This document shows, in pieces, positions 36,412 through 48,300 of a stretch of DNA of 64,000 nucleotides. Position numbers and translations under genes: made by a program. Within the stretch, counting starts at the first letter, position 1. The number at the start of each line of letters is the position of its first letter. The DNA comes from Allium sativum (lineage: Eukaryota > Streptophyta > Magnoliopsida > Asparagales > Amaryllidaceae): positions 632,883,303-632,947,302 of the forward strand of contig CM060910.1 in assembly GCA_030737875.1 (NCBI GenBank), written 5' to 3'. The notes beneath the pieces are model-generated. The model was not told where the DNA came from. It ran no database searches and was given only the letters and a program-made list of their open reading frames with translations.

Positions 36412-38704
36412 TGTGACGGCCTCCCCGTACCATCAGACATTTCCCCAAAATGTGTTGTGCCAATGCCCGACTAGCATGGGACGATCGTCAAAAGGATTGA
36501 AATGATGAATTACCAAAGAACCTGTAGTATATCTGACAACGCATGGAATAAAATATAATAATAACATAACTTGGTATAAAACAAGTGAGATAGTACATAA
36601 ACCGAAAACTAAACCACATCCATCAGAGTAGAGGAATCCAAAATACAGCTTCATATCCAATTATTACAACTTTAATATACTGTCTCTAAAAGGAAATATA
36701 AGAGGTACACTACTAATGCCCAAAGCAGTGACTAGCAAAAACACAGGGAAAATGTGTATAAAGTACGTGGAAGCCTCTTGCTCGTCTCCAGACAGCTACT
36801 CGTGTATAACCACCTAACCTGGCTCTAGTCTACTCATTTAGGAGCACCCAGGGTAATAAGAAGAGACATAAAACTCTGGATCAGACGAAAGTCCGGTGTG
36901 AGCGATAGCAATTCTATATATCTAAAGAGAACAATAACAGGTATAAGTAATCATACCTGACCTGAACCTACAACCAAATGGTTAGCACAACAAGATGTAT
37001 AATACCCTAAGGTAACACTAACACAGAGTGCAAAATGGGAGTGTGCGTGTCATGGTGATAGCAAACATCAAACATAGCAATCATCCTCACATCTCTCACT
37101 CAGTGCGTAAAGCATATGATATCCACTGCTTTGATCACCAAATCCATTGGGGCCATGACGGGTCCACACCGCCCTGGACTCCGTACAATTATTGCTATGA
37201 CCACATCGCCCTGGTCTATAGTCAATAACCTTACCCAGTCTACACGGCCCTGGCTCTGGGGTACATGCCAACCATTCCACACGGCACTGGTTCATCTACA
37301 TGCCCCCTCTCTCAATGGTGAACCAAAATTATAAATATCGATAACTCCCTTGCACACGTCCGGCAGCAAAGCCCAACTCTAGAAGTTAACTCGTTGGTTC
37401 CCATCAAGATGCTGAGCGATAACTACCCACTTGGACTTCCTTTACATCTCAGGTTTTGGTCGAATAGGTGTTCGGTTTGGTTCGTCACCCCCTGTCTGGT
37501 TCGGTTCGGGTCTCCTCCGCCTATCCGGTTCGGGTCTCTTCCTCCAATTTCGTTCGATTCAGGTCTCCTCCTCCTATCCGGTTCGGTTCGGGTCTCCTCC
37601 TCCTATCCGGTTCGATTCTCCTCCCCCTATCCAGTTTGGTTCGGGTCTCCTCTTCCTATCTGGTTCGGATCGGGTCTCCTCCTCCTATCCGGACCAAAAC
37701 TCTGCAAGTTTTCCAGCAAGCTATTTTCACCAAACGATGGCGTTTTTAACCATTCTAATTTCCCTATGCAATCATAAAACATACCAAACTGCAGTAATAA
37801 CATGTAGAATCAACAAAAAACATCAAAACAATAATTTCACATGTTAATTTAGATCAAACATACTTAAATCCATGATTTCCCCATTAGCCATGTCTAACTA
37901 TAGGATTATCAAACTTAATCCAAATTAACCCAAATTCATATCAACGACATAAAATATGGTTTTATAATTTTTGCATATTTTCCAGAATTTTTAGGTGTAT
38001 AATTTCGCTAATTATCACTAATCACCTTTAGTTAGCCATAATTAGTGAATAAACATGCTAATCACTCACCTTAGCCAATAATTAATGATAGATCTGAAAG
38101 TTTTACTGATTTGGCTCGGATTCCAATGTGGTACCACAGCTCTACCTCGAATTTGGTGTTAATCCGGCTTGATTTGATGTAGATTTGATTAATTTGTGAT
38201 TAGAAAGTGACTGGAGAGAGATTTAGAAGATGGAAGCCATGATTAGGGTTTGAGAAAGGTTTGTGGCAGCTAGAAAAGTGAAAGGAGATGATTCTCCAAC
38301 TCCTTTCAGCCCTCCCATAACCCTAATCCCGAATTGGGTTATAGGCCTAGCCGCTAATTCACTTAATTAGGCCCAATTATGTTGTTTTCCATCTTTCAAA
38401 TCTTATTTCAGCCATATCTCCCAAACGGTAAGTCCGTTTAATTAATGTGACCACTCTATGGAATGGGAAACCATCATCCAAATCCAATGAAAGTGTTTTA
38501 GGTCAAAACTCCGTACCAATCAAAAGTTACAGGCAAAACAAGATTCACTAGGGGCAAAATGGTCATTTTAAAATCTAGTAAAAATCCTGAATGTGGGAAA
38601 TGACCCCAATAGTCGTTTCCCAAAGTTACACGACCATATGACTTCGTATGAAAATAAAATAAACATTCTACGATCCTCCGATACGTACAATACGGGTCGT
38701 TACA
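36412..38704 (-). repeat. 3' LTR of gypsy C (2293 bp)
   Basis: Plus strand TGTGACGGCCTCCCCG to CGGGTCGTTACA. It carries a seven-copy minisatellite at 37498-37692 and a four-copy CCCTGG-type repeat near 37140-37285. The minus-strand polypurine tract CTTAAGGAGGGAG abuts at 38705-38717. Open frames over the minisatellite are repeat artefacts. Confidence 0.92.
37498..37692. repeat. Minisatellite in 3' LTR of gypsy C, 7 units
   Basis: Units of 22-29 bp built on GGTTCGGGTCTCCTCCTCCTA. Seven can be counted here, against four in the other LTR. Confidence 0.88.
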
Positions 38705-38870
38705 CTCCCTCCTTAAGAAATTTCGCCCCTGAATAACCAAGGAAACATATAATAATGTCCCGCATGCCTATCAATCATTTACAAATAATCAAACATATAT
38801 AATAAAAACAACAATCCTGTCCTAGCATGCGGTTTACTAACAAGGGGATAACTACGTCGTGATTAAAATC

Positions 38871-41800
38871 TTACCAGCTAAAGAGATCTGGATACGACTT
38901 CCTTGTGCTCTCCTTAGTTTCCCAAGTACAGTCATTCTCATTATCACCCCACTGGACCTTAACCAGTTTCACCGTCTTCCTTCGAAGTTGTTTCGTATTG
39001 TGTCCGACAATACAAATTATTCTACGGCTTCCAGCTGCCTCGGATTCTACCTCGATATCGTCCAACTGATCTGTTGAAATAGTTATACCAAAATCGTGCA
39101 TGAACTTCCTTGATTGGGATACATGAAATACGTTGTGGACTCCTGCCATCTTGTTAGGTAATCCAACTTTATATTCTAAATTCCCAACTCGCTCGAGAAC
39201 TGGAAATGGACCAACAAACCTTGGTGCTAACTTACCTCTCCTACCAAACTGAATCACACTCTTCAACGGAGAAATCTTGATGAATACCAAGTTGCCAACG
39301 GAGAATTTCAAATCTCTTCGTCTTTTATCAGCATAACTCTTCTGCCTATCTTGGGCAGCCGTCATTCGCTGTTGAATAACCTTGATCTTATCTGAAGTTT
39401 CTCTTATTACATCTGGCCCAAGCACAAGCTTCTCACTGGTTTCCAACCTGATGGTGAGTTGCACGGTATTATGTACAAAGCTACAAATGGAGCCATACTA
39501 ATATTGGACTGATAACTTTTATTATATACAAACTCAACCAGATGCAAATGGTCATCCCATGACTCCCTAAAATCCAATATACAAGCTCTATAGAGTTCCT
39601 CTAATACACGATTCACCCTCTCTGTTTGACCGTCGGTTTGAGGATGGTACGCGGTACTGAGATGTAATTCTTACCCTAAGGCCTCTTGTAAGCTCTTCCA
39701 ACACTAGTAAATAATGGAACTTGGTCACTCACAATACCTTTAGGTACTCCATTAAGTCTCACTGCCCAGTTCATGTATAGTTCCGCTAACTTAGCCGTCA
39801 TTCTATTCGTCTTGACCAGTATAAACCTTGCACTCTTTGTAAATTGATCCACAATTACCCAAATATTATCATGACCCGATCTAGTCCTTGGTAAACCATC
39901 AATGAAATCCATTGAGACTTGTTCCCGTTTCCATTCAGGAATTTCAACGGTTGCAATAAACCACTAGGCTTCTTTTGCTCGGCTTGGACTAACTGGCAGT
40001 TCATGCATTTGGATATAAACTTCCCAATGTCTCTCTTCATCCATTCCCAGTAGTATGTCTGCTTCATGTCTCGATTTTTTTTACCACCAGGATGTACAGT
40101 CAGTTTCGAGTGATGACACTCTCTAAGCACTTCATCACTCAGTCCATTAACGTTGGGTACAACTAGTCTCCCATTCTTTCGAAGCCATCCTTCTCGATCA
40201 AGTCCATACTTGTTCATTCCCTCACCATCGATACCCATCTCTACCTTGGATATGTTTCCAATAGATTAGGATCATCCCTCTAACTAGAACCGATCCGCTC
40301 AATCAAATTCGGTCTAACCGTCAAACTTGCTAACATCTCTGGACCTAATTCACACTTAGGTCTGAAATCATATCCGGCGATATACTCCAGTTGCTTCCAT
40401 TCTAGAAACATAGCCCCCAAACTAGCATGTCTCCTACTCAATGCATCAGCTACCGCATTTGCCTTCCCTAGTGTGTATGAGATACTAAAATCATATGAAG
40501 CCAAGAAATCTAACCATCTCTACTGACGAAAATTTAAATCCTTTTGAGAAAAAAGATATTTTAATGACTTATGATCGGTAACAACTCGAATCTTTCTCCC
40601 AAGAGATAGTGTCTCCACATCTTCAACGCGAACACGATCGCTGCCAATTCTAAGTCATGGGTAGGATATCTTTTCTCATGTGGTTTCAGTTGTCGACTAC
40701 AACCTTACCGCCTTGCATCAGTACAACACCTAGTCCGATGCCACAGGCATACGTGCATACCGTCATCTCTTCGTTCCCCTTAGGAATAACAAACATTGGT
40801 GCACACATCAACTTCTCCTATAGACTCTTAAATGCATTCTCACACCTTTCATCCCAAAAAAATGCTTGATTCTTCTTGGTCAACTGAGTTAACAGTGTCG
40901 CTATCTTGGAGAAGTCTTGAATAAACTTACGATAATTTCGAGCTAATCCCAAGAAACTTCTAACGTCTGTTGCATTCTTGAGCGTAGACCAATCTTGCAC
41001 TGTAGCCACCTTCGCAGGGTCCACAGCAATACCATCCTTTGAAACAACATGGCCCAAGAATCTCACTTCCCTCCTCCGAAAGTGACACTTAGAAAATTTT
41101 GCTTTCAATTGGTGTTTTCTCAATACCTCTATCAATGTCCTCAAATGTTCTTTGTGTTCTCGAGTAAACCAAGATATCGTCCACGAACACAAGAACAAAC
41201 TTATTTAATTGATCGCTGAAAATCGTACCCATAAGATCCACAAAATATGCAGGTGTATTGGTCAACCCGAATGGCATGACCACCCACTCATAGTATCCAG
41301 ACGGCGTCTGAAATACCATTTTAGGTATACTCTCAGCTGCTACTCGGAGATGATGAAATCCTGTCGCGAGATCCAACTAAGAAAACACTCTTGCTCCATT
41401 TAATTGATCGAAAAATCATCTATTCGTCGAAGAGGATACTTGTTCTTCCTAGTCACCTTGTTCAACTTATGGTGATCCACACATAAGAGAAGAGAACCAT
41501 CGGCCTTGGTAGCAAATACAACTGGTGCTCCCCACTCGAAAACACTTCTTTGGCTAAATCCCTTCTTTAAAAGATCGCTTACTTGCACTTTAAGCTCTCG
41601 TTGCTCCTTTGGCACCATACGACGAAGAGGCATCACTATAGGTCTAGCATCTTTCACTATATCAATTTGAAACTCGATCTATCGGTGTGGTGGAAGTTTA
41701 GTCACTTCCTTACAGATGTACGGGTACTCCCCAGCGATAGGCACATCTAATAACTCATTATGCGGGATGTCGAGGGAATTTAGAAAACTAGTCATCACCC

Positions 41801-42240
41801 CATCACTAGGTAAGCAGCCCAATACCACACTCCACCCAACATCCGCTCAAATGGTCACCAAAGACCACTCACAGTCTACCACCTCCCTATACCTTTGGAG
41901 CCAATCGACTCCCAAAATAATGTCAAACCCAGTAAAGCCCAAACTAAAGCAATCACAAGCAAATATACATCCATGACTCGAAAAGACCAAATTACGACAA
42001 ATCATACAAAGGCTAGTCGAACCACCGATCGGGTTCGTCGCAACTAAAGGTCTATCGAAAACCTTGGATTCCAATTCCAACCTATCTACCAGGTCACTAG
42101 ATACAAAGGATTGGGAAGTCCTGGTATCAAACAATATTCGAACATGAACATCATAAATAGAAAGCATACCTTAAATAACGACACCCTTTCCCTTCTCCGC
42201 CACAGTTGGGGCATTCGACGAAGAAGAAACAACATTGATA
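38871..42240 (-). pseudogene. Gypsy C pol: protease, RT, RNase H, integrase, chromodomain
   Basis: From 42240 downward: protease with LFDTRTS (DTG changed to DTR) and IILGVDWL at 41847-42167; RT with [28 protein letters not shown] and intact FVDDILVYSR near 41180; RNase H closing with ANAVADALSRR near 40450; integrase zinc site CMNCQLVQAEQKK near 40000; core MDFIDGLPRTRSG (39912) and IVSD; QTERVNR with the catalytic glutamate kept near 39620. The last piece (38871-39464) is open and ends in a chromodomain (KVQWGDNENDCTWE), which in this clade is thought to guide integration to marked chromatin. Several frameshifts elsewhere disable it. Confidence 0.92.
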
Positions 42241-43320
42241 GTGTATGCTTTCACGATCTACTTCTCCTTAAGGGGGTTGTGGACATTTATTCTTGAAATG
42301 TCCCACTTGGTCATAGTTGAAGCACCTCCACTCCCCTGGCTTCGCTTGACAATCTTTGATATAGTGGCCCTTCTTACCGCAGCTAAAGTACTCATTATCT
42401 TTGTTATTCTTCTTTTTCTTCCATCCTTGGTTTGGTTCTGTTTTCTCTTATTCTGGGACTTCTTATTGCATTCACCACTTACCTGCGGTTTTGGCTCCTC
42501 TGCAGATGAAATATCAACCTCGGTCTTCGTCTTAGGGTAAAGGCCCTCGATCTCAATGCCTTCCCAAAAATAGATTAAAAAGTCTCATCGATATGATTTA
42601 TAAGTCTTTCCCCCAAGTACTCATCTAAGCCAGCTATGAACTTCTCGTTCTTCTTCTCGGCAGTTTCGATAAGAGATAATCCATACTTCGATAAGGCATC
42701 GAATTCAGCAATATACTCCAAGATTGCCCTACCATTCTCCTTAAGCTCCATTAGTTTCCAGAATAATCCTGATTTTTGAGCAGTTGGAATAAACTTGTCA
42801 TTGAAGCGAGTCTTAAACTGATTCTAAGTAACTTGATCTTCGGGAGTAGCCGCTTTAATAGCATTCTACCAATTCATTGCCCGTCCTTGAAGCTGACGCG
42901 ATGCTAACTTTCTCTTCGTTGCATCATCGATCCCTAAATCCTATCGATGCGCTTACAACTATGAAGCCAATCCTAAACCTCCGTAGCCAATTCCGTTCCA
43001 TGGAACAGTTTCCCATCGAGACTAGTATAATCCTTGTTAAGCTTGGCGAAATCGGCTCTAAGCCTCTGCACTACTGCACCACCACCGTTAGCAGCATTAG
43101 GAACTGCTCCCTAAGCATCTCTCGCATGAAGGCAGTAAACATCATCCTTATATCAGGGACATTCCCATTATTGGCCCTTGAACCCGCTCCCTCTTCAACT
43201 CCCAATGCAGGGTTCCTCACCTCGCTCCTCGTATTTCGGTTCATCGTTCAATATGTAAAGCGAAAACGATTAACCATCTCCTTATTTGTGCCAGTGCAGT
43301 GCGACTTCATCCTTAGACAT
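42241..43320 (-). pseudogene. Gypsy C gag remnant
   Basis: It starts at the ATG at 43318-43320 (M-S-K-D-E-V) after a short leader. The capsid portion near 42600-43050 is broken by frameshifts. Two zinc knuckles near 42290-42400 have each lost a cysteine to tyrosine (YFSCGKKGHYIKDC, and CFNYDQVGHFKNKC), so neither CCHC box is complete. It runs into the protease without a clear boundary. Confidence 0.8.
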
Positions 43321-43432
43321 ACTAATAGTATATATATTGTTTTTGAAAACCAAATTATCACAAATATGTTGTCTCATCTATGTATACTATTCCTCCCTAA
43401 TGTCTTTCCTTAGGTTAAACTACGCAACCTAG

Positions 43433-43444
43433 GCTCTGATACCA
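43433..43444 (-). other. Primer-binding site of gypsy C
   Basis: Minus-strand TGGTATCAGAGC, two bases inside the 5' LTR edge at 43447; a perfect initiator tRNA-Met site. Confidence 0.88.
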
Positions 43445-43446
43445 AG

Positions 43447-45649
43447 TGTGACGGCCGTCCCGTACCATCAGACATTTCCCCGAAATGTGCTGTGCCAGTG
43501 CCCAACTAGCACGGGACGATCGTCAAAAGGGTTGAAATAATGAATTACCCAAGAACCTATAGTATATCTCACAGCGCATGGAATAAAATACAATAGTAAC
43601 ATAACTTGATATAAATCAGGCGAGACTGTACATAAGCTTAAAAGTAAGCCATATCCATCAAAGTAGCGGAATCCAAAATACAGCTTCATATCCAATTATT
43701 ACAACTTTAAAATACTGTCTCTAAAAGGAAATAAAAGAGGTACACTACTAATGCCCAAAGTAGTAACCAACAACAACACAGGGAGAATATGTATTGGAAG
43801 CCTCTTGCTTGTCTTCGGACAGCTGCTCATGCATAACCACCTAATCTGCCTCTAGTCTGCTCATTTAGGAGCGCCCAGAGTAATAAGAAGAGACATAAAA
43901 CTCTGGGTTAGATGAAAGTCTGGTGTGAGCGATAGCAATTCTATATAACTAAATAAACCAATAATGTGTATAAGTAATCATACCTGACCTGGACCTGCAA
44001 CCAAAGGGTTAGCACAACAAGATGTACAATACTCTAAGGTAACACTAACATAGAGTGTAAAATGGGAGTGTGTGTGTGGCATGGTGATAACAAACATCAA
44101 ACGTAGCAATCATCCTCATTTCTCTCACTTTGTGCGTAAAGCATACAACATCCACTGCTTTGATCACCAAATCCATTGGGGTCATGACGGGTCCATACTG
44201 CCTTGGACTTCGTACAACTATTGCTATGACCACACTGCTCTGGTCTATAGTCAATAACCTTACCCAGTCCACACCGCCCTGGCTCTTGGGTACATGCCAA
44301 CCAGTCCACACGGCCCTGGCTCTGGTTCATCTACATGCCTTGTCTCTCAATGGTGAACCAAAGTTATAGATATCGATAACTCCTTTGCACACGTCCCGCA
44401 ACAAAGCCTAACTCTAGAAGTTAACTAGTTGGTTCCCATCAAGATCCTGAGCGATAACTTCCCACTTAGACTTCCTTTGCATCTCGGGTTTTGGTCGAAT
44501 TGGTGTTCGGTTCGGTTAATCACCCCCTGTCCAGTTCTGTTCGGGTCTTCTCCTCCTATCCGGTTCGAGTCTCCTCCTCCTATCCGGTTCGGTTCGGGTC
44601 TCCTCCTTTTATCCGGTTCGGATCGGGTCTCCTCCTTCTATCCAGACCGAAACTCTACAAGTTTTCCAGCAAGCTATTTTCACCAAAAGACAGCGTTTTC
44701 AACCATTCTAACTTCCCTATGCGATCATAAAACATATCAAATAGCAGTAGTAACATGTAGAATCAACCGAACACATCAAAATAATAATTTCACATGTTGA
44801 TTTAGATCAAACATACCCAAATCCATGATTTCCCCATTAACCTTGTCTAACTATAAGACTAGCAAACTTAATACAAATTAACCCAAATTCATACCAGCGA
44901 CATAAAATATGGTTTTATAATTTTTACATATTTTTTCCAGAATTTTTAGGTGTACAATTTCGCTAATCATCATTAAACACCCTTAATTAGCCATAATTAG
45001 TGAATAAACGTGCTAATCACTCACCTTAGCCAATAATTAATGATAGATCTGAAACTTTTACTGATTTGGCTCAGATTCCAGTGTGGTGCAGCAGCTCTAC
45101 CTCAAATTTGGTGTTAATCCGACTTGATTTGATGTAGATTTGATTAATTTGTGATTAGAAAGTGATTAGAGGGAGATTTAGAAGATGGAAGCCATGATTA
45201 GGGTTTGAGAAAGGTTTATGGTAGCTAGAAAAACGAAAGGAAATGATTCTCCAACTCCTTTCAGCCCTCCCATAACCCTAATCCCGAATTGGGTGATGGG
45301 CCTAGCTGCTAATCATTTAATTAAGCCCAGTTAGGCTGTTTTCCATCTTTCAAATCTTATTTCAGCTATATCTCTCAAATGGTAAGTCCGTTTGATTATT
45401 GTGACCACTCTATGGAATGGGAAACCATCATCCAAATCCAATAAAAGTGGTTTTTGGTCAAAACTCCTTACCAATCAAAAGTTATAGGCTAAACAAGTTT
45501 AGTTAAAGGCAAAATGGTCATTTTAAAATTCGGCAAAATCGTGAATGTGGGAAATGACCCCAATAATCATTTCTCAAATTTACACGACATATGACTTTGT
45601 ATGAAAATAAAATAATTAATCTACGATATGTAGAATATAGGTCGTTACA
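43447..45649 (-). repeat. 5' LTR of gypsy C (2203 bp)
   Basis: Plus strand TGTGACGGCCGTCCCG to AGGTCGTTACA. It aligns with 36412-38704 and is 90 bases shorter, largely because its minisatellite (44533-44645) has four units, not seven. Confidence 0.92.
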
Positions 45650-47535
45650 ACTAGGTCCATCATGACTGCCCAGGGTACACGATCTATCCATTCTAATCCT
45701 AATGGACGCCCCCGCAGTTCCAGTGGTTTGAGTCCGCTAGAACACTTCGATTACCGACAGTCCCTTAGCGCTTCAAATTTGTCAAGCCTTTCATCTTGGA
45801 GACACAATCCATTTCTCAAACCATTCCATTATCACCCATGATTGGCTCCCATCCTGCCAATCCATCATCATACTAGATTGTAAGTGGCATCACGACCAGT
45901 ATCTCATCAATCCGGCTCCGACCACTCCGTCGCGAGTTTCAATCGGAGCACCATACATCCTTGAGTTTCGCATCGATCTCTAAAGTCCAATTCTATCCAA
46001 ACTTTACCCTCAACCTCCAGAAGCCATCAAAACCAAGCTCTCCAAAAATCATGTCCACTTGGCCTCTCCTGATGGATCAGTACATACACTTAGCCAGAAA
46101 TGGCTAATTGTCGGCACTTTTGTACCCCTATCCCCATATGCTTACTACTGACCCATTTTCCTAGCTATTCGTCATTCTTGTTGAAACTTCACCCCGTCCA
46201 GCCTTGTCCATAAGTAATCAACCTTCGACCCATCTCAACTATTCTCCAAATGACTTGAAATTTTGCAGATAACCCCGACTTACCATCATCAAGTCACGCA
46301 ACAAATATCTTCACCATCTGACCATCACATATGGAACAGTACCGGTCCATATACTTAGTGAAATTTTGGCACCAAATTTTCTTTGTTTCCTTGGCTTGTC
46401 ATCAAGAGCTCCTCTGCCAAATTTCTTCTAAATTCGATCATTTAAACCCTTGATTTGCTCTATTCTTTAATCCTAAGATCTACAACAACCAATTCTAACA
46501 AACACTCAAACAATGGAATAAATTCAATCAAAACATACGTTGATTCATACAAAACTAATCATAAACATGATCAAATCACAATTGTGGCATAAACATATCA
46601 TAAACATGAGACTTGGCATGATTTGGATCTAAACATATGTATAAACATAATTAATCCAACAATTATCCAGTTAATATGATCAAAATAGGTTTTTCTAGGT
46701 TTCTAAATCTGAATTAAACATACATGATCAGATGTAAAGTGATTATAATAGATAACATATGAATATGATCCTAATTTACCTATATAATCCATAGTTTCCA
46801 TGTGAGAGATATTTATCACTCACCTAATCCCCAATTCTATGTAAATCCGATGAGATCAGATCTGGACAACGCTGATAATCTCTGAATTTGATGCAATTTG
46901 ATGTGATCTAACTTCCCTTGATGATGCTTTATCTTCTGTATGCAATCTACGATGAATGTGAAAGAAAATAATCAAGAATTAGGGTTTTATCTTGTACTGA
47001 AGAATCGCAAACGCCCAACCTAAAGTTTAGAATGTAGAGAGTAACCCTAGTTCTCTTCCTAAGTCCCCCCATATATATATATATATATATCATTAGTCTA
47101 ATAGGCTTGACTAATCAACACATTAGTTGCTAACCACTCTGCTTAAACAGTAGTTGAAACTAAAAAAACGATTCCTCCCAAAACGGTCAATCCAAAATCT
47201 TCATTGACCACTCTACGGAACCGTAAACCACCATTCCAATCCGATGAGAACGATTTCAACACCTAATTCAATCCCTATTAAAAGTTATGGCCCAAATGAT
47301 AAACTAAAGGGTGAAATGGTCATACTTGAATTCAGTAAAAATCATGGATATGTCTCACATCCACACGAACAACATATTAAAATTTGAGAATGATCCGACT
47401 ACTAGGGAATAAAATATAATTGTTTTATGATCGGTCAATACGTAAAATACAGGTTGTTACACCTTAGGCGCCTACACAGGAGTACCACCGTCTACTGCCG
47501 TCGTTGGAGTGGGTATCCTTCTAATGATTGATGCC

Positions 47536-47543
47536 ATCATGAT
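47536..47543. repeat. 8-bp target duplication of hAT-like element (ATCATGAT)
   Basis: ATCATGAT at 47536-47543 and again at 48010-48017, flanking the element exactly. Confidence 0.92.
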
Positions 47544-48009
47544 TAGGGGTGAGCGCTCGGTCGGCTCGGTGGGTTTGGAGGTAAAAAACTCAAACCGAAT
47601 TGGAACCGAAATTTTTTCAAATAAATTAATTTTGGTTAATTCGGTCGATAACTGATTTAACCGAACTTCAAGAGTGTACTATTATTAAAATGATGAATTC
47701 ACTCAAAGTAAAACATACCTTCTCATTTGGAAGAAATTTTATGCGGTAAATTCTATGTTTATGATAAGATTTGATCTATTTGCTACAAATGCTTTTGTAT
47801 TTTATAACTAAACTTATTATTTAAAGTACTAGAATACCGGAAAACTATAAAATAAATTAAAAGTTTGGTTTATTTGGATAAACCAATAACATTTTTTTTA
47901 TTTTACAAATCGAATTCAAACCGATTTAGTTTCAAAACTGAACCGAACCGACCGAAATGAACCGATTTGGTCGATTAATTTAGTTTGAACCGAATATTGT
48001 TTACCCCTA
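47544..48009. mobile_element. Non-autonomous hAT-type element, 466 bp
   Basis: The ends are TAGGGGTGAGC and the complement-like GTTTACCCCTA, flanked by a perfect 8-bp duplication. These are the hallmarks of the hAT superfamily. Subterminal GGTCGG/GAACCGAAC-type motifs recur in inverted orientation near both ends. No transposase frame exists, so it must have been moved by an enzyme encoded elsewhere. Confidence 0.9.
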
Positions 48010-48284
48010 ATCATGATCTTGAACATAGCTTGGTAATCAGGTGTAGAAGCTCTTGACCGACCCTCTCTTACCCCTCTAGAAGCAGGCTTATCCCTAGCAG
48101 CGTTCCTTGTATTTTGATAACTTATTCTTGATCTAAAACCAGAATGATCATTCCATACCTGAGAAAAGAAGCAATGGTGCTCGAGTGCTTACTAAACTAA
48201 TATAGATATCATTCAAGTCAAATTACATGTATGTCTCTCATACGCTTTTATGATCTCGAACTTTGGGAAAATCGATTAACTAGA

Positions 48285-48297
48285 GCTTTGATACCAC
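48285..48297 (-). other. Primer-binding site of gypsy B1, mutated
   Basis: Minus-strand GTGGTATCAAAGC, one change from TGGTATCAGAGC, just inside the 5' LTR at 48301. Confidence 0.75.
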
Positions 48298-48300
48298 GCA

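Larger units (their letters stand above)
36412..45649 (-). mobile_element. Chromodomain gypsy element C (nest level 4)
   Basis: A 9238-bp minus-strand Ty3/gypsy element with LTRs at 36412-38704 and 43447-45649, a primer-binding site, full gag-pol order and a C-terminal chromodomain, which places it among chromoviruses. It lies inside the 5' LTR of gypsy B2 with an ACTAG-type duplication. Its LTRs differ by about one base in ten, and the coding region holds stops, so it is no longer active. Confidence 0.93.
20857..47461 (-). mobile_element. Gypsy element B2 (nest level 3), doubly interrupted
   Basis: A minus-strand Ty3/gypsy element inserted in the gag of B1 with a perfect CCTTA duplication. 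Its 3' LTR is 20857-23559, and its 5' LTR runs from 35539 to 47461 around a later gypsy. Internal coding remains lie at 23850-26270 and 33810-35350, separated by copia D. LTR blocks such as GGAAATAGAAAAGAAATACTA match, but scattered differences show moderate age. Confidence 0.92.
35539..47461 (-). repeat. 5' LTR of gypsy B2, split by gypsy C
   Basis: LTR sequence at 35539-36411 and 45650-47461, with a complete gypsy between. It starts TGTGACGAACGCCTCATACC and ends CAGGTTGTTACA on the plus strand, aligning end to end with 20857-23559. An (AT)n run lies at about 47072-47091. Confidence 0.9.
47467..48125 (-). pseudogene. Gypsy B1 gag N-terminus, split by a hAT-like element
   Basis: Reading down from 48125: I-S-Y-Q-N-T-R-N-A-A, aligned with M-S-R-C-T-S-R-H-A-A of gypsy B2, so the ATG has become ATA. 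It continues SRASTPDYQAMFKIM, jumps the DNA transposon at 47544-48009, and resumes MMASIIRRIPTPTTAVDGG before meeting gypsy B2 at 47466. The next residues (VDFVKLWKDHN) are found at 20851 on the far side of B2. Confidence 0.82.

Noticed and set aside
37394..37847. Overlapping plus-strand frames of 93-138 codons
   Set aside because: They are open in all three plus frames because the minisatellite in the gypsy C LTR lacks stops; no protein family.
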